DNA of 64,000 nt, taken from contig NZ_CP046704.1 of the NCBI RefSeq assembly GCF_009873495.1, forward strand, positions 186,001-250,000, in the 5' to 3' direction. The notes beneath the pieces are model-generated. The model was not told where the DNA came from. It worked only from the letters and a program-made list of their open reading frames with translations, and ran no database searches. Origin of the DNA: Nostoc sp. ATCC 53789 (lineage in GTDB: Bacteria > Cyanobacteriota > Cyanobacteriia > Cyanobacteriales > Nostocaceae). The position numbers and the translations under genes were made by a program. Shown here one piece after another: positions 1 to 8,013 of the stretch; positions within the stretch are counted from its first letter, which is position 1, and each line of letters begins with the position of its first letter.

Positions 1-774
1 AGCCTGCCTATAGACTTCTGGGATATTGTTCTCAGGGCAGGCGAGAAAGGCAGTTCCCATCTGTACCCCGCTTGCCCCAAGTGCAAACGCAGCAACGATT
101 CCACGAGCATCCATAATTCCGCCCGCCGCAACGACTGGAACCGATACCGCATCAGCTATTTGCGGCACTAACGCTGCTGTTCCAATCAATCCATGTTCAT
201 AAGGCACAGCAAAAGTACCGCGATGACCTCCGGCTTCAAAGCCCTGGGCTATGATGACATCGACTCCTGCTTCAACGAGAGCTTTTGCTTCACGGACGGT
301 CGTCGCGGTTGCTAATACAATTGAGCCTATAGCGTGTATCTCACGAATTGCCTCAATTGGTGCCGGCCCAAAGTGGAAACTAAAAACAGGTATTTTCTCT
401 TCCAGCAAGACAGTAAATTGCTCTTGGAATGGCCCTAGTATTGATATTGGTTCGGGAACAGACCCTGCATCAAGTTCGTTATGCCATATTGTTAATAACT
501 CGGACATTGCTGCTTGCTGCTCAGGCACAAGTTCATACGCTTCAACTGCTGGGGCAAACAAATTAACTCCAAAGGGTTGGTCTGTCAGCTCTCGAATTTG
601 CCTGATAATGGAGCGAAGTTTGGCTGGTGCGGTGGCCGCACCACCATAGGAGCCAAGACCTCCTGCATTAGAAACAGCCGCAACCAACTCAGGTGTGGAA
701 GCGCCAGCCATCGGAGCCTGAATTATTGGATGCGCGATTTTGAGCAAATCTATCAGTTCTGTTTTAGGCCACAT
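1..774 (-). CDS. Nitronate monooxygenase (NPD family), 3' end beyond window
   Basis: The frame is open for 258 codons from an ATG at 774 to the left edge, so the C-terminus is missing. It is an FMN-dependent TIM-barrel enzyme of the nitronate monooxygenase / 2-nitropropane dioxygenase family, which oxidises alkyl nitronates. Visible family motifs are the N-terminal HPIIQAPMAG (FMN-binding start of the barrel), SNAGGLGS, and the phosphate-binding AQGFEAGGHRGT near residue 180, followed by PVVAAGGIMDARG and GASGVQMGTAFL. It is the leftmost of a set of minus-strand redox genes but lies 240 bases from the next one, with a tRNA-like repeat between. Substrate is unknown; family assignment is firm. 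Confidence 0.9.
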   Translation of the reverse strand, partial: MWPKTELIDLLKIAHPIIQAPMAGASTPELVAAVSNAGGLGSYGGAATAPAKLRSIIRQIRELTDQPFGVNLFAPAVEAYELVPEQQAAMSELLTIWHNELDAGSVPEPISILGPFQEQFTVLLEEKIPVFSFHFGPAPIEAIREIHAIGSIVLATATTVREAKALVEAGVDVIIAQGFEAGGHRGTFAVPYEHGLIGTAALVPQIADAVSVPVVAAGGIMDARGIVAAFALGASGVQMGTAFLACPENNIPEVYRQA

Positions 775-861
775 AAGTATTTCCCACGCTTGCTAATAGA
801 AGTAAGATATATGTCTTTAAGCGATCGTCTGTCCGCATTACTCAGTTGTAATAATGGGGAG

Positions 862-908
862 GAGTTTGCAGTCCAGATGCTACAGGTTCGAGTTCCGTAG
901 CTTGCCCC
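862..908. repeat. tRNA 3'-half-like repeat, copy 1
   Basis: About 47 bases that align with 6697-6744. They share AGGTTCGAGTTCCGT, which resembles a tRNA T-arm with its TTCGA loop, followed by a C-rich acceptor-like end (TTGCCCC). No matching 5' acceptor strand lies upstream, so this is not a complete tRNA gene. Together with copy 2 it brackets the genes from the NmrA reductase to the GMC oxidoreductase. It may be a tRNA-array remnant or an old attachment-site duplication. Confidence 0.5.
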
Positions 909-1014
909 TTGAAGTCAAAAGATTTATGCACTACGGAAAATCGCTCCACCGTTTAAACCCACATTCTGCATAGGCTGCCTTGACTGGATTATTTAACTAC
1001 AAGCGGACTGCCCC

Positions 1015-1950
1015 TCAAGCCGTGGGTTCACTTCGCGTGAATTCAGCAGCGTGCAATTTCACGAAGTCATACATGCTCGTCGACATCTTGCCAGTGAGCT
1101 TGAACAGGTCATCCGTCATGCGGTCATACCGCCCCTGCGCGTGAAGTTCGGCCATCACCGCAAGGTGGTTGACGAGGTGCGTTGGCACCCCAAACTCACG
1201 AAGCGTATCAGTCCAACTAGAGAGCGGCACATTATGATAGCGGATAGTTCGGCCGAGTGCCTCGGAAAAGACGCGCGCGTAGTAGTCCAGATCGGCCGAC
1301 TCAAATCCGGTTAAATTGTAAACATGACCAATGTGCGGGGTAGGGTCGTCGAGGATCGTGGAAACGGCACGCGCCACATCAACAGCCGAGATCGGCGAGG
1401 TCTTGCTGTTACCCAGGGGCAGGGCCAGTTCGTCGCTGTCCCGGACGCCAGCAGCGGCGAGACGCAGAAAGAAGCCCTCGATGAAAACCGTGGGCCGCAC
1501 CGTGACGACCGACAGCCCCGACCACGCCAATGCCTGTTCCGCAAGCCAGTGCAGCTTGTGCTGTGGGCTTGGGGTGGTCTCGGTGATACTCATCTGCGTC
1601 ACTGTCATCTGCGACATGTTTACGAAAGCCTCGACGCCGTGGTGGCGTGCTACCGCGGCGGTGTTGACCGTGGCTTCGAGATAAGCTGCTGAGACCGACA
1701 TTCCGAAATAGATGCGCCTGCAACCTTCGATCGCGCGGTGCATCGAGGCAAGATCAGTTAGATCGCCTTGCACAACCTCGGCTCCAAGCTGGCGCAGTCC
1801 CTCAGCGCGTTCATCCTCCCGCCGAACTAAGGCACGCACTTTATGCCCTTTGGCGAGCAGCATTGCGGTGAGGTTGCGGCCGATCGCACCGAGATCGCCA
1901 GCCGCACCGGTTACGAGGATTGGGCTGTCATGTGTGGATTTCATCGTCAT
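1015..1950 (-). CDS. NmrA/SDR-type NAD(P)-binding reductase
   Basis: An atypical short-chain dehydrogenase of the NmrA/NmrA-like group, about 311 residues. The start at 1950 is chosen over an upstream in-frame codon at 2019 because AGAAGG lies 8 bases before it and because the Rossmann fold then begins at once: PILVTGAAGDLGAIGRNL (glycine-rich loop), then ALVRREDE (NADP-type basic residues after strand 2) and GAEVVQGDLTD. The rest reads as a typical NmrA substrate domain (NMSQMTVTQMS, SAVDVARAV). With this start there is a 49-base gap to the redoxin gene upstream, so the two could be one transcript. Such proteins are redox sensors or reduce quinones and small carbonyls; which applies here cannot be told. 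Confidence 0.85.
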   Translation of the reverse strand: MTMKSTHDSPILVTGAAGDLGAIGRNLTAMLLAKGHKVRALVRREDERAEGLRQLGAEVVQGDLTDLASMHRAIEGCRRIYFGMSVSAAYLEATVNTAAVARHHGVEAFVNMSQMTVTQMSITETTPSPQHKLHWLAEQALAWSGLSVVTVRPTVFIEGFFLRLAAAGVRDSDELALPLGNSKTSPISAVDVARAVSTILDDPTPHIGHVYNLTGFESADLDYYARVFSEALGRTIRYHNVPLSSWTDTLREFGVPTHLVNHLAVMAELHAQGRYDRMTDDLFKLTGKMSTSMYDFVKLHAAEFTRSEPTA

Positions 1951-1999
1951 ATCATTTACCTTCTTGTCGCTCGTTGCGAAAACGTATCTGTTTGCGTTA

Positions 2000-3091
2000 T
2001 CAACCGAACGTGAACGCAAAAGCCTCCACCCCAGAATCTAGAAACTCGATCTCGAACTGTCGATCGCTGATGGGCTTCGGCTGTCGGACTAGTTGGTACA
2101 ACCGCTGTTCGGTAACCGTGCCTTCGCCTCGCACATCAACGTCAAGTCCGCGAGCCGCGACTGCCGGCTGTCCGTCTACAAGCACCCGAAACCGCACGGA
2201 CGCTCCTCGCTCGCTCGGTCCCATGACGAGATGAAGATCGCGTGCATGGAAGCGGTACGCGATCCGCCCGCCGGACTCGTTCAGTACAATGGCTTGTCTT
2301 CCGATTGTCCAATCGCCCGAAAGCGCCCATTGATTAAGTTTCAATTGCGCGGGGGCGGTATATAAATGACGCTTGTTTAACACCGCGCCGCCGGGAGACG
2401 CAAAATTTTCCGTTCTTTCGTAGCCGAGGTAGTTTTCAGGCGATTTCAGGCTGCCCCAATCGGCAGCGGCTTCAAAACCGCGAGCGTCGACTTCAACTAT
2501 TTCCGGACTGACATGGCCAGTTCCGGACTCAGACAGTAGCTGTTGAATGACCCTTTCCGATTGCTCGTACTCGCCCTCGCCGAATTGGTGATGACGAATG
2601 CGTCCTTGCGTGTCTATAAAATAAAGGGCTGGCCAATAATGGTTCTCGAAAGCGCGCCACACCGCATAATCGTTATCTACGGCGATCGGATAGTCAATTT
2701 TCATTTCTGTTGAGGCTCGGCGGACATTATCGATATTCTTCTCGAATTCAAACTCCGGTGTATGTATACCAATTACTACTAGTCCCCGATCCTTATACTT
2801 TTCAGCCCACGCGCGAACGTAAGGGAGTTGGCGCAGCCAATTGATGCAGGTATAAGTCCAGAAGTTGATCAGCACGACTTTTCCACGCAGTTCGTCAACT
2901 GTTAATGGCTGCGAATTGAGCCACGCGATCGCGCCGACAAGAGACGGTAGTTCACCTTCAATCGGTAACTCAGCCGTTGCTGACGTTGCGTGTTGTGTGG
3001 TGCAGCCGATCATGCCAAGCTGGGTGGCAGCAATAGTTTTAAGCATGGTTGTTAGGAAGTAGCGGCGATTATGATTGATTTTTTTGGACAT
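2000..3091 (-). CDS. Tat-exported thioredoxin-like (DipZ C-terminal type) protein
   Basis: 363 residues. The N-terminus has a twin-arginine signal (NRRYFLTT) followed by a hydrophobic stretch ending in GMIGC, a possible lipobox, so the protein probably works outside the cytoplasmic membrane. Residues about 50-190 form a TlpA/redoxin domain (KVVLINFWTYTCINWLRQLP, IGIHTPEFEFEK). The C-terminal part (TAPAQLKLNQWALSGDWTIG, YRFHARDLHLVMGP) is the beta-rich domain that accompanies this family in DipZ-like proteins. The usual CxxC is reduced to a single cysteine (CINW), so a disulfide reductase cycle is unlikely unless another thiol helps. The start ATG has AGGAAGG 7 bases upstream. Family firm, reaction unknown. 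Confidence 0.85.
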   Translation of the reverse strand: MSKKINHNRRYFLTTMLKTIAATQLGMIGCTTQHATSATAELPIEGELPSLVGAIAWLNSQPLTVDELRGKVVLINFWTYTCINWLRQLPYVRAWAEKYKDRGLVVIGIHTPEFEFEKNIDNVRRASTEMKIDYPIAVDNDYAVWRAFENHYWPALYFIDTQGRIRHHQFGEGEYEQSERVIQQLLSESGTGHVSPEIVEVDARGFEAAADWGSLKSPENYLGYERTENFASPGGAVLNKRHLYTAPAQLKLNQWALSGDWTIGRQAIVLNESGGRIAYRFHARDLHLVMGPSERGASVRFRVLVDGQPAVAARGLDVDVRGEGTVTEQRLYQLVRQPKPISDRQFEIEFLDSGVEAFAFTFG

Positions 3092-3134
3092 GTGCTGACC
3101 TTCCTATAGTTGCGTTCCGATAGGTACGGTGGCA

Positions 3135-3538
3135 TTAGAGAACCTCGACGGTTCTCTCCTCATCAACGACCACGTGCGAGCCATTACCATTGGGGTGTGC
3201 GGTGCGCTCATGGACGGGCGACGCGAGTCTGCGATCAATCAACAAGCTGAGTAGTTCGGGGCGGCTGTAATGACCGCGCGCATCCATCAGCCGCTTGCGG
3301 GCGTCAATCTGGGCAAAGTCAAGATCGGCAATCACTTCACCTTCGCCCACTTTGAGAGGCTCGCCGATGATTTGGCCGTCCGGACTCACAATGGCAGTGA
3401 AGCAGCCGCCAGAAATCGGCTCGATCGCGCAACCCGTGTCCTTCATGATCTGAGACTGCTGATCCGCATCTAGCCACGCGGTCGGTACAGCACGGGACTA
3501 ATCTGCACGGCGGCGGCTTTAACGATAGTCTTTTTCAT
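3135..3538 (-). pseudogene. Nitrilase remnant (internal deletion and frameshift)
   Basis: The first 18 or so residues from ATG 3538 (MKKTIVKAAAVQISPVLY) are a typical nitrilase N-terminus, but the frame stops after 22 codons at 3470. In another frame, from about 3496 to 3135, the sequence reads LDADQQSQIMKDTGCAIEP, GGCFTAIVSPDGQIIGEPL, GEGEVIADLDF and DARGHYSRPELLSLLIDR. That is the conserved C-terminal third of aliphatic nitrilases. About 200 residues holding the catalytic Glu and Cys are missing, so no nitrilase activity is possible. A 103-residue product could still start at 3446 but would lack the active site. The remnant points to decay of the redox/catabolic cluster. Confidence 0.8.
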
Positions 3539-3818
3539 AATTTTGTAACTTACTGTCCACGCAAGGTGATAAAACGATCTCCGATAACAGCCGATCTCCA
3601 AATCTGATACGGAGCGAAGGAACGCTGCTGACACATTTACGCAGGTTCCGAGGTGAGTCCGCGAACGGGGGGCGAGAGCTAGAATCGTCCGCGTCCTCGG
3701 ACTCAGCACAGAAACCTAAACGCCGCCCTGAGTTTTTGGGCAAGAATCGTTGGCTTCGTAAACCTCTAACGCTACCTAGTGGCCGACATACTCGGCGGGT
3801 GTGGCAACTCTGACCGCA

Positions 3819-4508
3819 TCATCTGGAAAGAACAGGAAAAACCTCTTCCATGTAACGATCAGCAGCGGCGGCAGCCTCTTCTGAACTGCTGCCATTCTGA
3901 CGTGCGCTCAGGTAAGGTGCGTACCAGTTCCACCAGTGATGCTCGGCGTGAGTTTTCTCGTAGCGATCGTGCTGTTCTGCTGTCTCACGGAGAAGGTTTG
4001 CAATAGTTGCAACGTCCAGGTCTTGTGCCTGCGTCAATTTCCACTCGCGGCCGGGAAGTCGCTCCTTAATCTCCTGGAGCAGCCAGCCGTTTCCGTCCGG
4101 ATCTTCAAACGAGGCAAACGATAAGTAGGAACGGCCTTGCGGGTCGCGTCCTCCAACGCGCGGGTTCTCCACGGCGTTATTGAAGGGGCCGCCGGCGTAG
4201 TGGAAGACTTCGCTCACATTGACACCGCGAGCGATTAAGTCTTCGCGGGCGATGTCGAGGTCGTCCACGGCGAGAACCAGGCTGTGCGCCGAGCCAGAAT
4301 TGTCCGGAGTGACTCCCTTGCCGAAGATGATCGAGGCTTCCGAGTTGGGGGGCGTCATCTGCACGCCGCGGAAGTCGCCCTCCGCGATGTCGATGTCGAG
4401 CCGCCAGCCGAGATTCTCGTAGAATGCCTTCGCGCGGTCAACGTCGGAAGCGCCGAATAGCACAACTTCGAGTTTCATGTTTGGACTGTTTACGTTATTG
4501 CTACTCAT
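3819..4508 (-). CDS. VOC family protein (glyoxalase/dioxygenase fold)
   Basis: 229 residues. Residues about 12-135 are a vicinal-oxygen-chelate domain built of two beta-alpha-beta-beta-beta units (LEVVLFGASDVDRAKAFYEN, LVLAVDDLDIAREDLIARGV, SFASFEDPDGNGWLLQEI). The closing FEDPDGNGW is the usual metal-ligand end of the fold. The C-terminal 80 residues (WKLTQAQDLDVATIANLLRE, AEHHWWNWYAPYLSARQNG) are a separate helical extension rich in His and Trp that this VOC subgroup often carries. The start ATG has AAGGAG 6 bases upstream. No substrate can be assigned; it is often annotated loosely as glyoxalase or bleomycin resistance protein. Confidence 0.85.
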   Translation of the reverse strand: MSSNNVNSPNMKLEVVLFGASDVDRAKAFYENLGWRLDIDIAEGDFRGVQMTPPNSEASIIFGKGVTPDNSGSAHSLVLAVDDLDIAREDLIARGVNVSEVFHYAGGPFNNAVENPRVGGRDPQGRSYLSFASFEDPDGNGWLLQEIKERLPGREWKLTQAQDLDVATIANLLRETAEQHDRYEKTHAEHHWWNWYAPYLSARQNGSSSEEAAAAADRYMEEVFPVLSR

Positions 4509-4582
4509 CTTGTTCTCCTTTAGGTTGGTAAGTTTAATGTTCAGATTGGTTACTTTTCATTCTTCTGCGATCGCTTCCAGCG

Positions 4583-4730
4583 GGCGCTTTGCGCCATCGC
4601 CTTTGGCGGGTCGGGCGCTCCAGCCCAAACTAAGTTTGGGCTGCCTCCAATCTTCGATTGGAGGGACTCACTTCGTGAGTCGAGCGCAATCCGACCATCG
4701 CCCAATTTAGACCACTCAAGTTCTTTGAGT
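4583..4730. repeat. Cluster of six short perfect hairpins
   Basis: Between the VOC and GMC genes lie GGCGC-ttt-GCGCC (4583-4595), CGCC-ttt-GGCG (4599-4609), a 10-bp stem with TAA loop (4621-4643), an 8-bp stem (4644-4664), a 7-bp stem (4665-4681), and ACTCAA/TTGAGT (4714-4730). Three of them abut without a single spacer base. This modular hairpin string matches the style of dispersed intergenic palindromes of filamentous cyanobacteria; it could also fold as a transcription terminator or RNA-stabilising structure. Confidence 0.8.
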
Positions 4731-4777
4731 TAACACGCGGCTTAAATGTGCGTCCGCCAATGAAAAGTGCGGTGGTT

Positions 4778-6460
4778 TTATTGCACGCCTGAGTCTGTTT
4801 TTACGGTAGATTGCAGCTGGTGTTCGAGATGTAGAATTTCCGCTGCCCGCTCCCCGATAATCACGCAGGGAGCCATCGTGTTACCGGTCGTTACTCGCGG
4901 CAGAATCGATCCATCAGCAATCCGGAGATTGTCAATTCCATACACTCTCAGGTTGCTATCCACCACCGACATAGAATCTCGACCCATCTTTGCGGTGCAG
5001 GTTTCATGCCAGAAACTCGTCGCAGCATCCCGAATAAAGCGTTCGAGTTCAGCCCCTTTCAAATTACCTGGCATCACTTCGCGCTTGACGAACGGACGAA
5101 GGGGAGCAGAGTTACCAACTTCGCGGCAAAGTTCTACGCAGGCGATCGCGGTTTTGAGATCATCCGGGTCAGACAGAGTGTTTCCGTCAATCAGAATCGG
5201 GTCGGATGGATTGGCTCCCGTCAGGCGCAGACGGCCTCGGCTTTTGGGCTGCGCGATCGCCCCAAATAACGTCCAGCCTGCATCAGGCAGCCCAAACCGG
5301 ACGGCATTCTCGGCAGTGGATTTTGGCACCTCGGCTTGACAAACAAATAAGTCTGGACTGTCAAGCCCGGGCTGGTCGCCCGTGAAAAAGATTGCCTCGG
5401 ACAAGTTGTTTCTGGGTGCGAGAGCGTTTTCATATTCCCAGACACAATCGAATGCAACATGGTCTTGAAAATTTTGCCCCACACCGGGAAGGTGCTGCAC
5501 GACAGGAATTCCAAATCGCTGCAACTCGGCTTCATCGCCGATACCGGATTGCATCAGCACTTTCGGCGTATGGATTGCACCGAGCGACAGTACGACTTCG
5601 ACTGCCGCACCAATGCGATAGATTGTGTCACGATAAGATATCTCCACGCCAGTGACCCGCTTGCCCTGGAACGTCAGCCGTGTGACCAGTGCATGGCTGA
5701 GAACCGTCAGGTTTGGCCGATCCATATAAGGGAAGACATAGGAGCGGAATATCGATTCGCGCTTGCCATTGCGGACTCGCACATCGCTGATAGAAGCGCC
5801 CTTCGCTGCTTCCATCATGCGTCCGTTCGGATTTTCAAAAGTAGGAATACCCACCACCCGCGCTCCTTCAATCGTTGCGGGTGCGAGCGGGTTTGGCTCC
5901 GGCGCAGGCTGGACAAATACTGGCCCTCCCGTTCCGCGATACATTGGGTCTGGCACGCCATGCCAATCTTCCAGGCGGTGATAAATCTTCAAGACGGATT
6001 CATAACTCCAGGCTGGATCGTTGGCAACGGATGCGAAGAAATCCCAATCATGCTTGTGTCCGCGTGCCCAAACCATGACGTTAATGCTCGATCCACCGCC
6101 AAGTACCTTGCCCATAGAGAACGGAATCGAACGACCGTTCACATGTAGATTCGGCTGGCCCTGGAAGCTCCAGTCGCGATCGCTTCCAAGGTTCATCGGC
6201 CATTGATTCGCTTCTATAACACTTGGCAGATCATCGGTGCCTCCCGCTTCCAGCAGCAGAACGCTGACATCTGGATTCTCAGCCAGTCTGCGGGCAACCA
6301 CCGAGCCAGAAGATCCAGATCCGCAAACAATAAAATCGTACTGGTGCCTTAGCTGGGAGGTGAGCTGGCGCTGGTTGCTGCGGACACGTTCGGCGAAAAT
6401 ATCGTGGCTATCAGTCTCATGTTCATTCTCAAAGGACTTGTTCTCAAAATTCGTCTTCAT
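4778..6460 (-). CDS. GMC family FAD oxidoreductase (choline-dehydrogenase-like)
   Basis: 560 residues, normal for the glucose-methanol-choline family. FAD binding is shown by DFIVCGSGSSGSVVARRLAE near residue 45, followed by VLLLEAGG. GMC signature 1 is GKVLGGGSSINVMVWARGH and signature 2 is VVLSLGAIHTPKVLMQSGIG. The C-terminus has FWHETCTAKMG with the active-site His, and DGSILPRVTTGNTMAP. These enzymes oxidise primary alcohols or related substrates. The N-terminal 35 residues are charged, with no export signal, so it is likely cytoplasmic. GAGG lies 8 bases before the ATG. It is preceded upstream by a MITE and a tRNA-like repeat. Confidence 0.92.
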   Translation of the reverse strand: MKTNFENKSFENEHETDSHDIFAERVRSNQRQLTSQLRHQYDFIVCGSGSSGSVVARRLAENPDVSVLLLEAGGTDDLPSVIEANQWPMNLGSDRDWSFQGQPNLHVNGRSIPFSMGKVLGGGSSINVMVWARGHKHDWDFFASVANDPAWSYESVLKIYHRLEDWHGVPDPMYRGTGGPVFVQPAPEPNPLAPATIEGARVVGIPTFENPNGRMMEAAKGASISDVRVRNGKRESIFRSYVFPYMDRPNLTVLSHALVTRLTFQGKRVTGVEISYRDTIYRIGAAVEVVLSLGAIHTPKVLMQSGIGDEAELQRFGIPVVQHLPGVGQNFQDHVAFDCVWEYENALAPRNNLSEAIFFTGDQPGLDSPDLFVCQAEVPKSTAENAVRFGLPDAGWTLFGAIAQPKSRGRLRLTGANPSDPILIDGNTLSDPDDLKTAIACVELCREVGNSAPLRPFVKREVMPGNLKGAELERFIRDAATSFWHETCTAKMGRDSMSVVDSNLRVYGIDNLRIADGSILPRVTTGNTMAPCVIIGERAAEILHLEHQLQSTVKTDSGVQ

Positions 6461-6510
6461 CGCGCCTACCTCGCTTTCAAAATCGAATGTAACGGTAAGG
6501 AGTCTGCATT

Positions 6511-6696
6511 GAATGGCACTAAGTTAAGATACAGCCCTTGCTCTAACTGGTTCCTAGCTTGTAGGCTAGCTACCCATTCTGGGAGAGCTGCTGCTTCCTC
6601 CTTCTTGACCAGAGGCAAAGCTTAAGAGAATACATTCCCAGTCTTAAGACTGAGAACGAGATGACACAAGCCTTTCGGCTTATCTTAGTGCCATTC
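6511..6696. mobile_element. 186-bp MITE with 11-bp target-site duplication
   Basis: The ends are inverted repeats: GAATGGCACTAAG at 6511-6523 and its exact complement at 6684-6696. The match extends with one mismatch to TTAAG/ATAAG inside, giving about 18 bp. The element is flanked by the direct repeat GAGTCTGCATT (6500-6510 and 6697-6707), a clear 11-bp target duplication. It has no coding capacity. A 10-12-bp duplication and a terminus ending in TTAAG resemble IS4-group elements of the IS231 kind, so a parent of that group is inferred, not shown. It inserted into the left part of the tRNA-like repeat copy 2. Confidence 0.85.
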
Positions 6697-6744
6697 GAGT
6701 CTGCATTGCCGGATGGTATAGGTTCGAGTTCCGTCACTCGCCCC
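6697..6744. repeat. tRNA 3'-half-like repeat, copy 2
   Basis: Shares GAGT-TGCA and AGGTTCGAGTTCCGT and a CCCC end with 862-908, at about 75-80 percent identity by eye. If the MITE is removed, the upstream bases (GTAACGGTAAGGAGTCTGCATT) also align with the sequence before copy 1. The order GGTAAGG, TCTGCA, TTCGA recalls the D-arm edge, a GCA-anticodon-like loop and the T-arm of a tRNA-Cys, but stems do not close, so it is called a remnant only. Confidence 0.5.
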
Positions 6745-6749
6745 ACAGA

Positions 6750-7076
6750 TCACTTCACTGAGGAAAAGGCGGTCGGTACCAGCAACTCGTTACTGATGTT
6801 CTGCACAAGTTGACCGTCCTTCTCGGTTTCGGTGCTGATCGCGATCCATTCGGGGTCGGCGAGGAATGCGTTCCAGCGCTCCTGGCGTTCAGCCATGCTG
6901 TCCCAGGTAAGCATATAAGTAAGCTGCTGATTGCTCTCGCCGATTAACGTTGTCCAGAATCCGGCTTGGCGGATGCCATGCTTTTCCCAAATCCGTAACG
7001 TGTGGTTCTGGAAGCGCAAAAGCAGCGCGGGTAGTCGTCCGGGCATGGCGTGATAAATGCGTAATTCGTAAATCAT
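6750..7076 (-). CDS. NIPSNAP family protein
   Basis: 108 residues, the normal length of a single NIPSNAP (dimeric alpha-beta barrel) domain. Typical elements are MIYELRIYHAMPGRLPALL at the start, then HTLRIWEKHGIRQAGFWTT, QLTYMLTWDSMAERQERWNAF and DPEWI. The family's biochemical role is unsettled; ferredoxin-like barrels of this type are often found beside oxidoreductases, as here. AAGGA lies 8 bases before the ATG. It is followed upstream (86 bases) by an SDR gene on the same strand, so co-transcription is likely. Confidence 0.88.
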   Translation of the reverse strand: MIYELRIYHAMPGRLPALLLRFQNHTLRIWEKHGIRQAGFWTTLIGESNQQLTYMLTWDSMAERQERWNAFLADPEWIAISTETEKDGQLVQNISNELLVPTAFSSVK

Positions 7077-7161
7077 GCCTGTGTTCCTTAGTCAAAAGGG
7101 TGTGCGATCGAGCAATCTTGTTTAGGAGCGTCAAAGCCATTTTTCTGCTTGCAAGGCGGTG

Positions 7162-7872
7162 TTAGTGACCCGCACTCTGTCCACCATCGACGTGAAGAAT
7201 TTCGCCCGTGACAAAGTTGGCTGATTCCAGGTAGAGGATTGCATCAACGATGTCGGAGATTTCGCCCATACGACCGATCGGGTGCAGGGCATCGAGCTGT
7301 GCATGGGTCTCTGCGGGATGCATTGGCGTTTTGATCGTACCCAGCGCGACGGCGTTCACCCGGATACCACGCTTGGCATACTCGATCGCAAGCGATCTAG
7401 TCGCGGCATTCAGTCCGCCCTTCGTCAGCGACGCGAGCACAGATGGTACGCCGGCGATCGGGTTGTCAACCAAGCTCGTCGATATCTGCACGATATGACC
7501 GCTACCCTGCTTCTCCATCTCGGCGATCGCGAGTTGCGTCATGTGAAAGAAGCCAGTGACGTTAGTGCCCAGATATACCTCGTAATCAGCCTCACTGTAT
7601 TGGGTAAATGGCTTGGCGATGAATATACCAGCGTTGTTGATGAGCGTGTCGATGCGCCCGAAGCGGGTCACGCCTTCGATGATCGCACGTTCGGCGGTTT
7701 TTCGATTAGCGATGTCACCTGACACTGTGAGGATTGCATCATCATTCGATGGCTGAATTGAGCGTGAGATAGCGACCACCCGATAGTTGCGATCGCGGTA
7801 CGCCTTGACAAGGGCTGCGCCGATGCCCTGCGATGCGCCAGTAATAACGGCGACTTTCTGTTCGATGCCCAT
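7162..7872 (-). CDS. SDR family oxidoreductase lacking the catalytic Tyr
   Basis: 236 residues, classical short-chain dehydrogenase length. The cofactor loop is ITGASQGIGAAL near residue 12, NNAG is present (LINNAGIFIAKPF), and the C-terminus has the familiar IRVNAVALGTIKTPM and FVTGEILHVDGG. At the YxxxK position the sequence reads ASLTK, so Lys is kept but Tyr is replaced by Ala; a small subgroup of SDRs reads this way. Normal alcohol/ketone chemistry is therefore doubtful. AAAGGA lies 8 bases upstream of the ATG. It sits between the NIPSNAP gene and another SDR, all on the minus strand. Confidence 0.87.
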   Translation of the reverse strand: MGIEQKVAVITGASQGIGAALVKAYRDRNYRVVAISRSIQPSNDDAILTVSGDIANRKTAERAIIEGVTRFGRIDTLINNAGIFIAKPFTQYSEADYEVYLGTNVTGFFHMTQLAIAEMEKQGSGHIVQISTSLVDNPIAGVPSVLASLTKGGLNAATRSLAIEYAKRGIRVNAVALGTIKTPMHPAETHAQLDALHPIGRMGEISDIVDAILYLESANFVTGEILHVDGGQSAGH

Positions 7873-8013
7873 AGTAAAATTCCTTTATGCTTTTGAGGGA
7901 TTGTTTGGAACGAAGGACGAATTATCTGAAGCAAGGAAGAGGACTGCTTTGGCAATCTCGCCCTTCCAGTTTCATAAGAATCTCTTTTGGAAATAATGTG
8001 TGAAGGTTGCAGG

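Noticed and set aside
862..6744. Two intact tRNA genes at the T-arm-like repeats
   Set aside because: No 5' acceptor strand pairs with the CCCC end and the D- and anticodon stems do not close.
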